A stretch of 45,120 bases of DNA. It comes from Vicinamibacteria bacterium (lineage in GTDB: Bacteria > Acidobacteriota > Vicinamibacteria > Fen-336). Location: positions 1-45,120 of the forward strand of contig JAFGSN010000098.1 of assembly GCA_016934575.1 (NCBI GenBank). Reading direction: 5' to 3'. Under the pieces are notes generated by a model. The model was not told the DNA's origin and did no database searches. It was given only the letters and a program-made list of their open reading frames with translations. This document shows, in pieces, positions 1-7,320 of this stretch (the stretch's first letter is position 1; each line of letters starts with the position of its first letter). Both the position numbers and the translations under genes were made by a program.

Positions 1-1
1 G

Positions 2-676
2 CAATCTCTCTTGAATTTCGCCGTACTCCTTCCAATTTTCATCTCATGCGAGTTGATTGCCGATCGCACGCCGGCCAGTCTTCGGCGCCAGGCAAGCCTG
101 CTTGTCGCCGCCGTGCTCGGCGGGATCCTGTCCTTGGCGATTTTTTACCACAGGTATATGCCCGTCGCTCTTCACATCCACAAGGGGACGCCGATGCCCG
201 AGGCTGAGATCAAGGCCGAAAAAGATCGGATACGCGCCGCCAGTCTCAGTCCCGAGGATCTGGCTCCCGAGAACGACGATCCCGACGCGGGTCCGGATCT
301 CGATCTCTGGCGCGGCCTCCGCAAAGGCGCACGACGCATGTACCGCTTCTACGGCCCATTCTCTCCGGTCATTCCGGTCGGCCTGGTCCTGGTCCTGCGA
401 TGCGTCACTGGTTCGCGACGGCGTTTCGTCTTGGCCTGGGCTTCCACCTACGTTGTTCTAAACCTCGCCTCGGGAGGTCTGCCAGGGCCGAATCTTGTTC
501 GTTATAACAAGGATCTGGAAATCGTCGCTCCCCTGGCCTGCCTGTGTCTCGGCATGATCGGACAGCGGCTCTGGCGCCGAACGCGTCTGCTCGGCGCCGT
601 GTACATGCTCGCCTTCTTCTTGTTCGGCATGTTTCGCGCGTATGCGGCCTTGACCGAAAAATTCATGGGGTCATGA
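2..676 (+). CDS. C-terminal part of a multi-pass membrane protein, GT-C glycosyltransferase-like (5' end outside window)
   Basis: The frame is open to the left edge, so the gene begins upstream and only the last ~225 residues are here. They contain hydrophobic helices near both ends around a polar loop rich in Asp/Glu/Pro. The string NLVRYNKDLEIVAPLACL before a late membrane helix resembles the end of GT-C-fold polyprenyl-phosphate sugar transferases, but the catalytic N-terminal loop that would prove this is not in the window. It ends ATGA-style into non-coding sequence and probably precedes the small membrane protein at 733. The GT-C assignment is inference from hydropathy and general look. 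Confidence 0.6.
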   Translation, partial: QSLLNFAVLLPIFISCELIADRTPASLRRQASLLVAAVLGGILSLAIFYHRYMPVALHIHKGTPMPEAEIKAEKDRIRAASLSPEDLAPENDDPDAGPDLDLWRGLRKGARRMYRFYGPFSPVIPVGLVLVLRCVTGSRRRFVLAWASTYVVLNLASGGLPGPNLVRYNKDLEIVAPLACLCLGMIGQRLWRRTRLLGAVYMLAFFLFGMFRAYAALTEKFMGS

Positions 677-732
677 TTCATGGATGACGAAACGCGCATG
701 GCATCCGGCCCTTTTGTACTCCACGTCTATGT

Positions 733-975
733 GTGGTAGATCTTCTCGGACGCATGGTGGCCTTTTTCCTTGCCGCCACGGTGGTGACGCTGTCTCAGTA
801 TCTGCGGCTGCACGACAGGCGTCTTCTTCCGCTGGCGGTTCAGTTCGCGCTCACGGCAACCGCTCATTTCGTGGCGGAGGGCGGCTTCATGTCATGGCCG
901 CTGCACGTAGCCGCCGGAGGCGCAGGTCTTGTGTTGCTTTACATGTTGTCGCCCAGACGTCCGGCTTCTCGTTAA
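733..975 (+). CDS. small hydrophobic membrane protein, unknown function
   Basis: An 80-residue product with two or three hydrophobic stretches (about residues 8-20, 31-45 and 57-70) and a basic C-terminus (PRRPASR), consistent with a small inner-membrane protein. The start is GTG, with a possible in-frame ATG seven codons in (at 754). No Shine-Dalgarno site is obvious. A longer overlapping frame at 684-1010 encodes an Arg/Ser-rich, composition-driven peptide and looks like a shadow. I do not recognise the family. It sits 56 bp after the preceding membrane protein gene and may be co-transcribed with it. Confidence 0.5.
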   Translation: MVDLLGRMVAFFLAATVVTLSQYLRLHDRRLLPLAVQFALTATAHFVAEGGFMSWPLHVAAGGAGLVLLYMLSPRRPASR

Positions 976-1022
976 GCCGTCCGAGAGCGACGGAGAAATT
1001 AAGATCGTGAATTTTCTCCCTT

Positions 1023-1028
1023 GGAGGG
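1023..1028 (+). promoter_or_regulatory. Shine-Dalgarno site fixing the start of the cyclase/cold-shock fusion
   Basis: GGAGGG lies 4-7 nt before two consecutive ATG codons (1033 and 1036). The upstream in-frame TTG at 1021 overlaps this ribosome binding site, so it cannot be the real start. Confidence 0.7.
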
Positions 1029-1035
1029 AGCGATG

Positions 1036-2235
1036 ATGAATTTAGCCCACAAACTGACTTCACCTGAATCGAAGGTGCACCGTGTCGTTCTGACGCTTGT
1101 CTTGAAGGATCTGGCGTCCACGAAGCAAAAGGATTCGGAAGCCTCGTGGATTGCTCTGATCGGTCGTTTTCTTGACGTCGTTCTCGAATCCACGGATTGC
1201 GGGGCGCGAGAATCCGTGCGATGTCTTCCGTCGGGCGCGCGCGTGGTCTTCGGCGAGGACGAGGCTGTCGCCGCGGTCAACGCGGCGATTCATGTCCAGG
1301 AAGCTCTCTCCGAGGCGCCAGAAGACGACCGGCCTGCATTGCCCGTCTCCGCCGGAATCGCCTCGGGCGAGATCGCTCGCGTTGATCTGCCGGGCGCCGA
1401 CGCCCAGGATCTCGGGGCTGTCGTGGATCGCTCGCTTGGCATGGCCGAAGCGGCGGCGCGCCGCGCCGTCGTCGTCGATCGTCCGACGCTGGCTCTTCTT
1501 CGCAACGGCGGCTTCTCCTCCCGCGCCGGTGAGAACCAGACTCCTCGTCGCACGGCGGATGAATATGAGGGTCCCGCCAGTCAAGTCAAGCTTCCGCTCT
1601 GCGTCGAGGAAGTCGAATACCGCGAAATCTTCTGGGACACACAGCTCCACGGCCTTGACTCTCCCACGCCTCCGGCAATCGAGATTCAAGAAGCCGCGGC
1701 TGCTCCCCCTCCGAACGGCGGCGCTCCGGAGCGTCTCATCGGCACGGTTCGACGTTGGTCCCGCGAACGCGGCCAGGGATTGATTCTTTCGAATCAAGGC
1801 GAATCCTTCTACGTCGATCGCCGTTACATCGTCGGCGGAGCGCCTCTGGAACCGGGTTCAAGGACATTCTTCGTTCCTCGCCCCTCCTTGATTCCCGGCA
1901 AAAACCGCGTCGCTGCCTGCGTCGTGGCGCTGGGCTCGACTCTCACTGGCAAGGTGGTCCGTGTCGGCAGTCGCGGCTTCGGTTTTCTCGAGGTCAATGA
2001 TTCCTCCGGGATCAATCAACGTCTCTTCATGTTGCTGGGGGACAGTCATGAGCGATTCGCCGTCTCCGATTCCGTCACGTTCGTCGTCGCCGAGAACGAT
2101 CGCGGCCCCATCGCGCGCAATCCCCGACGCGGCGATCCTGAGCATCGACAAAGAAGCGCGTCAAGAACCCGATCGCGACGACCGTCGCCTTCGCCTCAAA
2201 CTCCGAGCTCGACGGAAGCCCAGGAAGCATCCTAA
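1036..2235 (+). CDS. degenerate class III nucleotidyl-cyclase domain fused to two cold-shock-like domains
   Basis: The product has 399 residues. Residues ~15-165 have the layout of a class III adenylate/guanylate cyclase: a first metal-Asp position kept in VLKDLAST (D25), then a strand ending VVFGEDEAVAAVNAAI, then LPVSAGIASGE. Where active enzymes have Gly-Asp for the second metal, this protein reads Pro-Ser (P65-S66), and the usual NxxxR catalytic pair is not visible, so it is probably inactive. After a Pro/Ala linker come two nucleic-acid-binding-like OB folds. The first starts at G236 (IGTVRRWSRERGQGLI). The second carries an RNP1-like RGFGFLEV at ~313-320. The last ~38 residues are Arg/Ser/Pro-rich and look disordered. 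A role as an RNA-binding regulator that senses a nucleotide is inference. Confidence 0.65.
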   Translation: MNLAHKLTSPESKVHRVVLTLVLKDLASTKQKDSEASWIALIGRFLDVVLESTDCGARESVRCLPSGARVVFGEDEAVAAVNAAIHVQEALSEAPEDDRPALPVSAGIASGEIARVDLPGADAQDLGAVVDRSLGMAEAAARRAVVVDRPTLALLRNGGFSSRAGENQTPRRTADEYEGPASQVKLPLCVEEVEYREIFWDTQLHGLDSPTPPAIEIQEAAAAPPPNGGAPERLIGTVRRWSRERGQGLILSNQGESFYVDRRYIVGGAPLEPGSRTFFVPRPSLIPGKNRVAACVVALGSTLTGKVVRVGSRGFGFLEVNDSSGINQRLFMLLGDSHERFAVSDSVTFVVAENDRGPIARNPRRGDPEHRQRSASRTRSRRPSPSPQTPSSTEAQEAS

Positions 2236-2240
2236 ACGCC

Positions 2241-2531
2241 ATGCCTGAAGTGCTTGAAGTAATCTGTCCGTGTTGCGGATCAGCTCTGAAGATCGATCCT
2301 GAAACGGGAGCGATCGTATGGGCGGATCAGAAAAAGGCGCCTCCCAAGGACTTCGACGACCTCGTCCAGCGCGTCCATAGCCAGAAAAGCGCTCTCGACG
2401 AGAAATTCGAGCGTTCAGTGAACCAGACGAAGCACCAACGCGACATACTGGAGAAAAAATTCGAGGAGGCGCGCAAGCGAGCCGCGGCCGATCCCAACGT
2501 ACGTCCGCCGAATCCTTTCGACAACGAGTGA
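2241..2531 (+). CDS. small zinc-ribbon / coiled-coil protein
   Basis: A 96-residue protein. It opens with one CPCCGS knuckle (residues 9-14), then a strand pair, then a strongly charged helical segment (about 40-85) rich in Lys/Glu with heptad spacing, and ends in PPNPFDNE. A single Cys pair suggests zinc binding only on dimerisation, or use as a half-ribbon. It begins 5 nt after the cyclase/cold-shock gene and is surely in the same transcript, so an accessory role to that RNA-binding protein is possible. No named family is assigned. Confidence 0.65.
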   Translation: MPEVLEVICPCCGSALKIDPETGAIVWADQKKAPPKDFDDLVQRVHSQKSALDEKFERSVNQTKHQRDILEKKFEEARKRAAADPNVRPPNPFDNE

Positions 2532-2587
2532 GAAGGTGCGCGTACTCGGCCGGCGCTGCTCGCGCATCGTCTCGACAAACCGGCCGG

Positions 2588-2616
2588 AGACCCGAGATGG
2601 CATCGATCCCGGGTCT
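2588..2616. terminator. candidate bidirectional stem-loop between convergent genes
   Basis: AGACCCG (2588-2594) pairs with CGGGTCT (2610-2616) around a 15-nt loop, followed by TCCC on the plus strand. It lies between the convergent zinc-ribbon and lipoprotein genes. The stem is short and the U-tract poor, so this is weak. Confidence 0.3.
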
Positions 2617-2633
2617 TCCCGACCGAGCACGAA

Positions 2634-3131
2634 TCAAAACTCGGCTGGACGGCACGTCTCGCTGTAGGCACGGATGCGATTGACCCCGTTGAAGCTCGTC
2701 AGGATGAAATAGGTTTCGGAATACTCGTTGTTTTCTTTGACGCTCAAGGCATTTTCATTGTACCAATGCCGCACAGCCCTGTATTGCGGCCGAGCGTCGA
2801 TTTTTTCAACCACCGTCTGCACGAAACGGCCGGGCCGTATTGTTATGATCCAACCGGGCATGCTTTCGTAATCGAAGATGTCGGGTCGTTCTTCTCGGAT
2901 CTCATCGATGACTTCAGTCACCAGATCGCTGAAGACGGGCTCTGATTCGACGCAGACGGCCGTTCCATTCGGGGGCGGGACGTATGGCGTCGCCGTGGCC
3001 GTCGGCGTCGGCGCCGGCGTCGGCGTCGCGGCTGGCGGCGAGGAATTGACCGGATTCGAGGCCGAATCACCGCATCCGATCACAAGCGCGCAACTGAGCA
3101 TCAACAGACATACCGTCCTGTAAATCGACAT
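2634..3131 (-). CDS. lipoprotein of unknown function
   Basis: A 165-residue product. The N-terminus is a lipoprotein signal peptide with lipobox VIGC, giving a lipidated Cys20 followed by Gly-Asp. A Pro/Thr/Ala linker of low complexity (about 28-55: repeats of TPTPAP and TATATP type) spaces the folded part from the membrane. The C-terminal ~105 residues form a mixed alpha/beta domain with Cys60 and Cys160 that could be disulfide-linked. AAGGAGAG lies 11 nt before the ATG. I do not recognise the domain. It probably follows hppA in the same direction, with a 55-bp gap. Confidence 0.65.
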   Translation of the reverse strand: MSIYRTVCLLMLSCALVIGCGDSASNPVNSSPPAATPTPAPTPTATATPYVPPPNGTAVCVESEPVFSDLVTEVIDEIREERPDIFDYESMPGWIITIRPGRFVQTVVEKIDARPQYRAVRHWYNENALSVKENNEYSETYFILTSFNGVNRIRAYSETCRPAEF

Positions 3132-3186
3132 CGATGCAGACTCTCCTTATTCTTGACGCATTGAAAGGTTTTCGAGATCCTTCACA

Positions 3187-5670
3187 TCACGATGCGGCTT
3201 GCCGGTCTTCCGGTATTCGCATCGCGTAGAAAGAGCGGTACACGAACACGAGCGCGACGAGCAGGAACGCCGCTCCCAGAGCCATCTTGAGATCCGTGTT
3301 CCGCATCGTGACCGCGATCTCCACGGCGAGCAGGCCGAACAGCGTCGTGAACTTGATGACCGGATTCAGGGCAACGGACGACGTGTCCTTGAACGGATCA
3401 CCGACCGTGTCGCCGACGATGGTCGCTTCGTGTAGCGGCGTGTTTTTAGCTCGCAGGTCGACTTCGACGATCTTCTTCGCGTTATCCCACGCGCCCCCCG
3501 CGTTGGCCATGAACAACGCCTGGAACAATCCGAAAAAGGCGATCGCGATCAGGTAGCCGATGAAAAGATACGGATCGAAGAAGGGGAGCGCCAGCGCCAG
3601 GCTGAAGATGACCACGAAGATGTTGAGCATGCCTTTCTGCGCGTATAGCGTGCAGATGCGCACGACTTCCTTCGAGTCTTGAATCGATGCGTGCTCGGCG
3701 TCGAGCTTGATCTTGTCTTTGATATACACGACCGCGCGATAGGCGCCGGTGACGACCGCCTGTGTCGAGGCGCCAGTGAACCAGTAAATGACCGCTCCGC
3801 CGATGATCAATCCGAAGATCACTTCCGGCCGAACGATACTGAGCATCGCGATGACGTCGAATTGCCCTGAAACCGCCTTCGCGGCGACTTCGCCCACATG
3901 TTGGAGCAGCAGGATGATCCCAAAGATCATTGTCGTGGCGCCGACAACCGCGGTTCCGATGAGCACCGGCTTGGCCGTCGCCTTGAATGTGTTGCCCGCG
4001 CCGTCGTTCTTTTCCAGGAAATCCTTGGCGTTTTCGAAATCGGGCGTGAAGCCGAATTTGTCCTTGATCTCTTGCTTGACGTCCGGCAACGACTCGATTC
4101 TGGACAGCTCGTACACGGACTGCGCGTTGTCCGATACCGGACCGAAGCAGTCGACGGCGATCGTCACCGGACCCATGCCGAGAAAGCCGAATGCGACCAA
4201 TCCGAACGCGAAAACCGAGGATGCGACGGGAAATTCCGGCGGCATGAGGCTCACTAACGCCGTGTTCTGCGAAAGCAAGAACGATACGAACATCAAAACC
4301 ACCATTAGCATTCCCAGCCAAAATGCCGCGAAATTCCCGGCCACGAATCCCGAGAGGATGTCGAGCGAGGCGCCGCCTTGTCGCGCCGAAATCACGACTT
4401 CCTTGACGTGGCGCGATTTCGTCGACGTGAAGATCTTTGTGAATTCCGGTATCAAGGCGCCGGCCGCCGTTCCACAACTGATGATCACGGCCAGAACCCA
4501 CCAGAGGTCGCCGTACGTCGCGGCCGGCAAGAGTACCGAGCTCGCGCCGAATGTCACTAGTATCGATACGATCGAGGTGATCCAAACCAAGTGCGTGAGC
4601 GGTTTCTCGGCGTCGAAGTCCGCACCGGCGCCACGATAGATCCGCTTGGTGATCGCGTCATTGAGGAAAAACGAGAACAACGAGGTCAGGATCATCAAGA
4701 TTCGCATCACGAAGATCCATATGATGAGCTGACCGCAGACAATCGGATTGCTCGCCAGCGCCAGCGCCAGGAACGCGATCAAAGCGACGCCTGTCACGCC
4801 GTAGGTCTCGAAGCCGTCCGCCGTCGGTCCGACGCTGTCACCGGCGTTGTCGCCCGTGCAGTCGGCGATGACGCCGGGATTCTTCGGATCATCCTCGGGA
4901 AGATGGAACACGATCTTCATCAGGTCGGATCCGATGTCGGCGATCTTCGTGAAAATCCCGCCGGCGATTCGCAGCGCCGATGCTCCGAGCGATTCGCCGA
5001 TGGCGAAGCCTATAAAGCACGGACCCACAAGCTCTTTCGGGAGGAAAGACAGAATGCAGATCATAAAGAACAGCTCGACGCAAACAAGCAGCAATCCGAC
5101 GCTCATGCCCGACTTCATGGGAATGAGCATGGGCGCCAGCGGTGATCCCTTCAACGCGGAAAATGCGGAGCGCGAGTTGGCTTTTGTATTGATTCGTATG
5201 CCGAACCACGCGACGCCGTATGATCCGAGTATGCCCAGAACGGAGCTGCCGAGGATCCACAGGATCTGATAGACGGGCTTGTGTTGCAAAGCGCCGAAAT
5301 AGTACAGGATACAAGCTCCGATCAGGATCCAGAGCAACCCGAGAAACTTGCCTTGCTGAATCAAATAAGTCTTGCAGGTCTCCCAGATGATCTCCGATAC
5401 GTTGCCCATCGAAGCGTGCACCGGCAGTCTTTTGATCTGGCCGTACTGGACCAGACCGAACACCAGGCCGATCAAACACACCAGCAAGCCGCCGTACATG
5501 AGTGTGAGACCGGCGACCGGCATCCCGAAAATCTCAAAAGAGACATGGCTCAAATCGGGCAGGTTGATGTCCGCCTCGCCGGCCAAGGCGCTCGACCCGA
5601 GTCCGAAGAAAGCCGAAAACGCCGTCAATCCGCTCCAAAACGCGAGTGATCTCGTTACTTTTCTGGTCAT
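3187..5670 (-). CDS. hppA: membrane-bound ion-translocating pyrophosphatase (K+-independent type)
   Basis: An 827-residue, ~16-helix membrane protein that hydrolyses cytosolic PPi to pump H+ and/or Na+. The catalytic loop EDDPKNPGVIADCTGDNAGD, followed by SVGPTADGFETYG, lies at about residues 260-295. The K+-selectivity motif reads GNTFKA with Lys at ~563, the residue that replaces K+ in potassium-independent enzymes; the usual Thr/Gly three positions later is Ala. The variant CTGDNAGDSVGPTADGFETYGVTG differs from the common NVGDNVGDCAGMAAD form and is seen in a divergent branch of the family. An apparent cleavable signal peptide (residues 1-30, ending SSALA) precedes the first core helix. 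The transported ion cannot be decided by eye. It is a single-gene transcript with a long leader. Confidence 0.95.
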   Translation of the reverse strand: MTRKVTRSLAFWSGLTAFSAFFGLGSSALAGEADINLPDLSHVSFEIFGMPVAGLTLMYGGLLVCLIGLVFGLVQYGQIKRLPVHASMGNVSEIIWETCKTYLIQQGKFLGLLWILIGACILYYFGALQHKPVYQILWILGSSVLGILGSYGVAWFGIRINTKANSRSAFSALKGSPLAPMLIPMKSGMSVGLLLVCVELFFMICILSFLPKELVGPCFIGFAIGESLGASALRIAGGIFTKIADIGSDLMKIVFHLPEDDPKNPGVIADCTGDNAGDSVGPTADGFETYGVTGVALIAFLALALASNPIVCGQLIIWIFVMRILMILTSLFSFFLNDAITKRIYRGAGADFDAEKPLTHLVWITSIVSILVTFGASSVLLPAATYGDLWWVLAVIISCGTAAGALIPEFTKIFTSTKSRHVKEVVISARQGGASLDILSGFVAGNFAAFWLGMLMVVLMFVSFLLSQNTALVSLMPPEFPVASSVFAFGLVAFGFLGMGPVTIAVDCFGPVSDNAQSVYELSRIESLPDVKQEIKDKFGFTPDFENAKDFLEKNDGAGNTFKATAKPVLIGTAVVGATTMIFGIILLLQHVGEVAAKAVSGQFDVIAMLSIVRPEVIFGLIIGGAVIYWFTGASTQAVVTGAYRAVVYIKDKIKLDAEHASIQDSKEVVRICTLYAQKGMLNIFVVIFSLALALPFFDPYLFIGYLIAIAFFGLFQALFMANAGGAWDNAKKIVEVDLRAKNTPLHEATIVGDTVGDPFKDTSSVALNPVIKFTTLFGLLAVEIAVTMRNTDLKMALGAAFLLVALVFVYRSFYAMRIPEDRQAAS

Positions 5671-6005
5671 AGCACGTTGTTCCTAATCCTCTGGTATCGA
5701 TCGATTCTTGGGCTTGAACACTGGTCTTGCCGAATGCAACGCTGGCTGCCGGTTACTGCGTTCCCCGCGGACAATCCCGACCACGCCCTGCTCAACGCCG
5801 GTTTTAGATACGGCGCTTTTCGTCGGGAAATGAACATATTCACGGTTAGCAACGGGGTCACGCTCCGTTACCAATCGTAAAACGAACGCGTTTCTGGGCT
5901 TGCGACTCCGCAAAACGCCTGATCAGATTATACGAACAGGTTCATTCCGTCAAGCCTTTGGTCCTGATCGAAGATCTCGCTCCGAGTGCTTTTCAGGTTC
6001 ACTCC
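5671..6005. other. intergenic region with hppA promoter and ~250-nt hppA leader
   Basis: This gap separates divergently transcribed hppA and the unknown gene at 6006. It holds the minus-strand promoter at 5927-5953, and so a leader of about 250 nt before hppA. The leader contains a possible hairpin (5844-5872 region: AACGG/CCGTT core closed by GGT/ACC). I did not recognise a known riboswitch. TAGGA lies 10 nt before the hppA ATG. Confidence 0.5.
5927..5953 (-). promoter_or_regulatory. sigma-70-type promoter for hppA
   Basis: On the minus strand, TTGACG (5953-5948) is followed after 15 nt by a perfect TATAAT (5932-5927). The spacer is short, but both boxes are strong. It also argues against the TTG at 5958 being a start for the plus-strand neighbour. 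Confidence 0.6.
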
Positions 6006-6515
6006 ATGGTAGATTTCAAGGCGGGTTTGAACGCGTCTCCGTGGTTTTTCGAGATCGAAATGGGACGATTAGCTGAGTTGTGCGCGACGATCGCCGCCGA
6101 GGCTGAAGAGGGGCCGTCTGGAATGGACCTCACGGCAGTTTCATGGAATCGCCTTCGCAATGAAGAGTGGTCGGACTCCGACATCGGGGACGCGCTCGGC
6201 ATCGTGCGCGACTGCCTCCTGCAGAGCGAGCTTTTCGACGCGGCGGATAGCTTGAGCGCACGCCTGGTCGATATCCTGAGCGAGTTCGCCGGACGCCAGG
6301 CGTTCGATCGCCTCACCGTCCATGGCGCGACGATCCCGATCGAAGTCGTCGCGCAGCTCGTTCGTCGTGTGACTCATCTGGATGAGATTCTCGATGCTTA
6401 TCGCGAGGGCTCGACGGTTGATCGCCGACGTTTCGACGAGTTGCGCGGCCGTCTGGAAAATGTCGGCATCGAAGACACGATGAATCCGGGAATCAGCCGA
6501 GACGAAGATGAGTGA
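6006..6515 (+). CDS. acidic helical protein, unknown function
   Basis: A 169-residue acidic protein from the ATG at 6006. An in-frame TTG at 5958 would add 16 residues but lies beside the -35 box of the divergent hppA promoter, so I prefer the ATG; neither start has a clear ribosome binding site. The protein is predicted mostly alpha-helical, without signal peptide, Cys clusters or nucleotide-binding motifs. It reads WFFEIEMGRLAEL near the N-terminus and ends in an acidic tail (ISRDEDE). It converges on the bactofilin gene with a 6-bp gap. No family recognised. Confidence 0.55.
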   Translation: MVDFKAGLNASPWFFEIEMGRLAELCATIAAEAEEGPSGMDLTAVSWNRLRNEEWSDSDIGDALGIVRDCLLQSELFDAADSLSARLVDILSEFAGRQAFDRLTVHGATIPIEVVAQLVRRVTHLDEILDAYREGSTVDRRRFDELRGRLENVGIEDTMNPGISRDEDE

Positions 6516-6521
6516 CGTCCG

Positions 6522-6989
6522 TCAGGGGATTTGCTCTTCCACGCCGGCCGGCTGGCCCGCGCGACGCTTCTCGAAAAAGGACGTCTTTCCGGAGTTGGTC
6601 CGCATCTGGATTCGGCCGTCGAAGAACGCTCCTTCGGCGATCGCCACACTTTCCGCGCTGATGTCCGCCCGAACGTGCGCTTTCGAACGTAACTCGACTC
6701 TCTGGCGGGCCGAGATCTTGCCCTCCAGCCGCCCCGAGACGATGACGTGATGCGCCGTAACCCTGCCCTGCACGCGACCGCTTTCCCGCACGTGGCAGTA
6801 CCCTCTCACGGCGACGTTGCCGTCCATTGAACCATCGATCGCGATCGAGTCGAAACCGGTGATCTCTCCTCGAAGCTTGACGTTTTCGGCCAGAACCGAC
6901 GTGGGATCCCCGAGCGTGTCCGTGAAACGTCGACTGGGGGCGGGCGCCGCAGGCTGTTCCTCGGATTCTCTTCGCCTCCTCCAAAACAC
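6522..6989 (-). CDS. bactofilin (polymer-forming cytoskeletal protein)
   Basis: A 155-residue protein with a basic N-terminal tail (MFWRRRRE), a proline-rich linker, then the bactofilin beta-helix at about 32-130. That region has hexapeptide-like hydrophobic periodicity: VKLRGEITGFDSIAIDGSMD, GNVAVRG, VQGRVTAHHVIVSGRLEGKI, VRADISAESVAI. Bactofilins form non-polar filaments at the membrane and organise cell-wall or envelope machinery. The GTG start is supported by GAGGAG 7 nt upstream. The Arg-rich tail may bind membrane or DNA; that is inference. A second, membrane-embedded polymer-forming protein is encoded at 8873. Confidence 0.88.
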   Translation of the reverse strand: MFWRRRRESEEQPAAPAPSRRFTDTLGDPTSVLAENVKLRGEITGFDSIAIDGSMDGNVAVRGYCHVRESGRVQGRVTAHHVIVSGRLEGKISARQRVELRSKAHVRADISAESVAIAEGAFFDGRIQMRTNSGKTSFFEKRRAGQPAGVEEQIP

Positions 6990-7320
6990 CTTTTAACTCC
7001 TCTGGAGTCCCGGATGCGGATCCTACCACAAATGCGATGGCTCACGATCAGCTCGCTCGTCGGCGTGTCGGCGTCGTGCGGGGCATGCACTTGCGTCCCG
7101 TACTCGAGTATGGCATGAGTAATCCATGCGAGGCGGCATATCGCGACGGCGGGCCACGATCATCGCGGGAACGATGGAGCGATTCTAGTAGCCAAGCGCC
7201 CGTGAAATCGGGTATAAAGACGCTACGGAGAATTTCACGCCGATAAGCAAACTGGTCCACGAACGAATAACCCGAAACACAAGGAGTCGGCAACGCCTTC
7301 AGCCAGAGGGCTGATTCACC
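6990..7320. other. intergenic region between bactofilin and creatininase-like gene
   Basis: No convincing gene. It holds the bactofilin ribosome binding site, an 8-bp inverted repeat around a TATAAA box (listed separately), and a hairpin just before the 7321 ATG (TCAGCC 7299-7304 / GGCTGA 7309-7314) whose 4-nt loop and 3' arm hold the only SD-like GAGGG. That placement could dampen translation; this is inference. Confidence 0.4.
7201..7239 (+). promoter_or_regulatory. inverted repeat flanking a -10-like box upstream of the creatininase-like operon
   Basis: CGTGAAAT (7201-7208) and ATTTCACG (7232-7239) are perfect inverted half-sites separated by 23 nt. TATAAA (7213-7218) lies between them. 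No good -35 box is visible, so this could be an activator-dependent promoter, a repressor site or a chance hairpin. Confidence 0.35.

Noticed and set aside
684-1010. 108-codon frame overlapping the small membrane protein gene
   Set aside because: Ser/Arg-rich out-of-frame peptide; the hydrophobic frame at 733 is more protein-like.
3482-4585. 367-codon frame overlapping hppA on the same strand
   Set aside because: Arg/His/Gly-rich out-of-frame translation of a conserved gene.
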